Shown here one piece after another: positions 36,870-38,090 of a DNA stretch of 38,090 bases (within the stretch, counting starts at the first letter, position 1; each line of letters begins with the position of its first letter). This DNA is from a virus. Location: positions 1 through 38,090 of IMG/VR virus record IMGVR_UViG_3300046010_005840; one strand, 5' to 3'. The notes below the pieces were generated by a model. That model saw only the letters and a program-made list of their open reading frames with translations. It had not been told where the DNA came from and made no database searches. The position numbers were made by a program, and so were the translations under genes.

Positions 36870-37143
36870 TACACTTTTTGCACACTTTTGGACACTTTTG
36901 GACACTTCGCAGAATGCCTACATCCCGCGTCCCCGTAGGGAAGTTTGAAAAAAAGTGTGCAAAATGCACACTTTGGACACTTTTCACTTTTTCATGGCCA
37001 AGAGAATCACCAAACATGCCTTCATGCAAAGTGTGCAATTTTGCACACTTTGCATCATAAGTGCCGAACTAATCAAGGAGTTAGAGTGTACACCTTAAAG
37101 TATTTTCAAACACACTTTTGCACACTTTTGCACACTTTGGACA
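36870..37143. repeat. CACACTTT repeat cluster, candidate replication origin
   Basis: At least twelve copies of a 9-10-bp unit related to (C/G)ACACTTTTG occur here: tandem copies at 36870-36909 and 37111-37140, inverted pairs at 36952-36974 and 37024-37055, and a single unit at 36976. The region is AT-rich against a GC-rich genome, has no plausible gene and lies between a terminator and a promoter, near the replication genes. This is iteron-like. Short reading frames in it are translations of the repeats. Confidence 0.7.
37024..37055. repeat. 15-bp perfect inverted repeat with 2-bp centre
   Basis: Arms 37024-37038 and 37041-37055 are perfect complements (starting atgcaaagtgtgcaa) around a TT spacer. 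It is the largest palindrome of the repeat cluster and contains two head-to-head copies of the CACACTTT unit. It is a candidate dimer-binding site or cruciform. Confidence 0.75.
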
Positions 37144-37202
37144 GCAGGACAGCCTCGAACGACATTCGGGCCGAGGTCAAAGAGCCGTTTGCATATTTTA
37201 AC

Positions 37203-37234
37203 AAAAAGCCCCGGAGGACATCCCCCAGGGCTTT
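37203..37234 (-). terminator. Intrinsic terminator ending the leftward transcript
   Basis: The stem AAAGCCC/GGGCTTT (37205-37211 with 37228-37234) is extended inward by two GG/CC pairs across mismatches. On the minus strand it is followed by TTTTT. It lies 68 bases after the stop of the SANT/Myb-like gene, with no minus-strand gene behind it until the origin region. It would end the whole leftward unit. Confidence 0.78.
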
Positions 37235-37301
37235 CACTTGTCGCGTGTTGTGTTCAGCTGCTCCTGCGATGCGCTTCCGCATAAGATTTGCCCATCGGTC
37301 A

Positions 37302-37703
37302 CTACAATTTCCGAGCCCGCAACCTCACCGCCATCGAGCTGCGGTAGAGTATCTCGCCAGCCTGCCGGTAGGACAGCCCCATGTAGAGGAGACCTCGCAG
37401 GCGCTCGTCCTCGCCCTTGGTCCACCGCTTGGTGCTGCGGTCGGGCGGTGGCAAGTCCTTGCGACCCGGTCGGTCGTCGAACAGCTCCCAGCCGCCTCGA
37501 CCTGGAGGCGCGATTTCGCTGCCTGCGGCATAGTCGAGGTAGGTGCCGGTGCCGACGCGTTCACCGGCCTCGACCTCCTCTCGGCTGACGTAGTGCTTGA
37601 CGCCGTCGATGGTGTAGCTGTACGGGCGGCCAAGGGGGGAGCCGTCCTCCGGCTCCCACTCCTTGTCCTTCCAACGGCTGCGCAGGGTGATGACGCTGCC
37701 CAT
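37302..37703 (-). CDS. SANT/Myb-like DNA-binding protein (133 aa)
   Basis: Begins MGSVITLRSRWKDKEWEPED. The last 45 residues (STKRWTKGEDERLRGLLYMG followed by LSYRQAGEILYRSSMAVRLR) form a Myb/SANT-like or GcrA-like helix-turn-helix with conserved Trp, a Gly-Leu-Ser turn and a basic recognition helix; it binds DNA. The N-terminal 85 residues contain strands and an acidic loop of unknown role. It is the last gene before the terminator and origin region, so it may regulate the nearby promoter or bind the repeats. Its ATG overlaps the previous stop by one base (TGATG). Confidence 0.7.
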   Translation of the reverse strand: MGSVITLRSRWKDKEWEPEDGSPLGRPYSYTIDGVKHYVSREEVEAGERVGTGTYLDYAAGSEIAPPGRGGWELFDDRPGRKDLPPPDRSTKRWTKGEDERLRGLLYMGLSYRQAGEILYRSSMAVRLRARKL

Positions 37704-38090
37704 CAGATCTTAGTGGTGTAGATTGTGGTACTGCCGGGCGTGTAGACCGCTGGCTCGATGGCCTCGCCGTCCTCGGTCACCATGCGCTCCCCCGTTCGGT
37801 AGGCCAGCTGGGCCATCTCCTCGACGGTCTTGATCCGCGTGGATAGGTAGGCGTGCGAGGGTAGGTGGCGGTAGGACCACCTGCCGGCAGCGTTCTTGGC
37901 GGTCATGCGCAGGCCCATCGCCGTGCAGCCCTCCGAGCCGTAGCGTTCCACCTCGGTGATGGCGTCGGCCTTGACCGTGGCGATGCACTCCTCCAGCACC
38001 TTGGACAGCGCGTGGAAGTAGGCATAGGCTTCAGCGGCGCGGAGGTCTCCGTTGCTGGCGCTCAGCGCCAGGTCGCGGAGGTAGTTGCTT
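37703..38090 (-). CDS. Small phage protein, 3' part (continues from the left end)
   Basis: This is the C-terminal part of the gene whose start lies at 155; the last in-window bases are inside the terminal repeat. The joined protein is 137 residues. The segment MGLRMTAKNAAGRWSYRHLP followed by KTVEEMAQLAYRTGERM is a pattern of Gly, Arg, Trp and Tyr near a helix that I recall from small proteins of unknown function in Bacteroidota phages. It ends YTPGSTTIYTTKI. The stop overlaps the next start by one base. Confidence 0.7.
   Translation of the reverse strand, partial: SNYLRDLALSASNGDLRAAEAYAYFHALSKVLEECIATVKADAITEVERYGSEGCTAMGLRMTAKNAAGRWSYRHLPSHAYLSTRIKTVEEMAQLAYRTGERMVTEDGEAIEPAVYTPGSTTIYTTKI
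37962..38087. repeat. Right copy of 126-bp terminal direct repeat
   Basis: Identical to bases 1-126. The following three bases (ctt) differ from the left copy (tgg), which is likely an end artefact of assembly. Confidence 0.9.

Noticed and set aside
36835-37060. Short frames on both strands in the repeat region
   Set aside because: Their sequences (VCKKC, SVQSVHFAHF and the like) are translations of the CACACTTT repeats and have no gene context.
36870-37143. CRISPR array
   Set aside because: Units are only 9-10 bp, occur in both orientations and lack regular unique spacers.

Overview
The window looks like one nearly complete, circularly permuted or circular genome of a tailed phage with a long tail (siphovirus type) that infects a member of the Bacteroidota. 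Evidence for a complete molecule: bases 1-126 recur at 37962-38087, and joining the ends rebuilds an intact 137-residue gene, giving a unit of about 37.96 kb. Evidence for a Bacteroidota host: two promoters match the TTTG - 19/20 bp - TAnnTTTG pattern of that phylum, starts lack Shine-Dalgarno sequences, and the lysis-region protein at 4705-5775 carries a host-like domain resembling secreted proteins of the type IX secretion system. No integrase, tRNA or CRISPR array was seen; there is no evidence of lysogeny.

Almost everything is transcribed leftward (minus strand). The exception is one glycosyltransferase at 26945-27592. In order of transcription: a non-coding region (36690-37300) holds a terminator, a dense set of CACACTTT repeats (candidate origin), a Bacteroidota promoter and a structured leader. 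Next come replication and modification genes (36666 to 30784): a PD-(D/E)XK-like protein, a primase-polymerase/DUF3987 protein, an orphan cytosine-C5 methyltransferase, a DEAH helicase and a VRR-NUC nuclease. A glycan cassette follows (30180 to 26945) with four glycosyltransferases and a small-molecule-type methyltransferase. Then packaging (TerS, TerL; 25688 to 24056), a PAPS-reductase-like gene, a tail-assembly chaperone with a -1 frame extension, tail completion and tail-tip proteins, the tape measure protein, a ClpP-like protease/scaffold, the major capsid protein, a tail-tube-like protein, the portal and a connector. The head genes lie after the tail genes, which is not the usual siphovirus order.

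The left part holds a glycine-rich tail fibre (8854 to 6596), a lysis region (holin, a DUF2778 peptidoglycan enzyme fused to a secreted-type domain, a second holin-like protein, an overlapping pair that resembles spanins) and a calcineurin-like phosphoesterase. From 2153 leftward through the junction to 37302 is a set of small early-type genes: a ssDNA-binding protein, an Arc-like ribbon-helix-helix protein and a SANT/Myb-like protein, served by a second Bacteroidota promoter at about 1200. The unit ends at the terminator at 37203-37234, next to the candidate origin. About twenty gene junctions are 4-base ATGA/GTGA overlaps, so translation is strongly coupled.

Most interesting points: the start-less 102-codon frame at the tail chaperone; the CACACTTT repeat cluster; the lysis enzyme fused to a host-like domain; the lone plus-strand glycosyltransferase squeezed into the late operon; and the three-way-junction leader before the replication genes.
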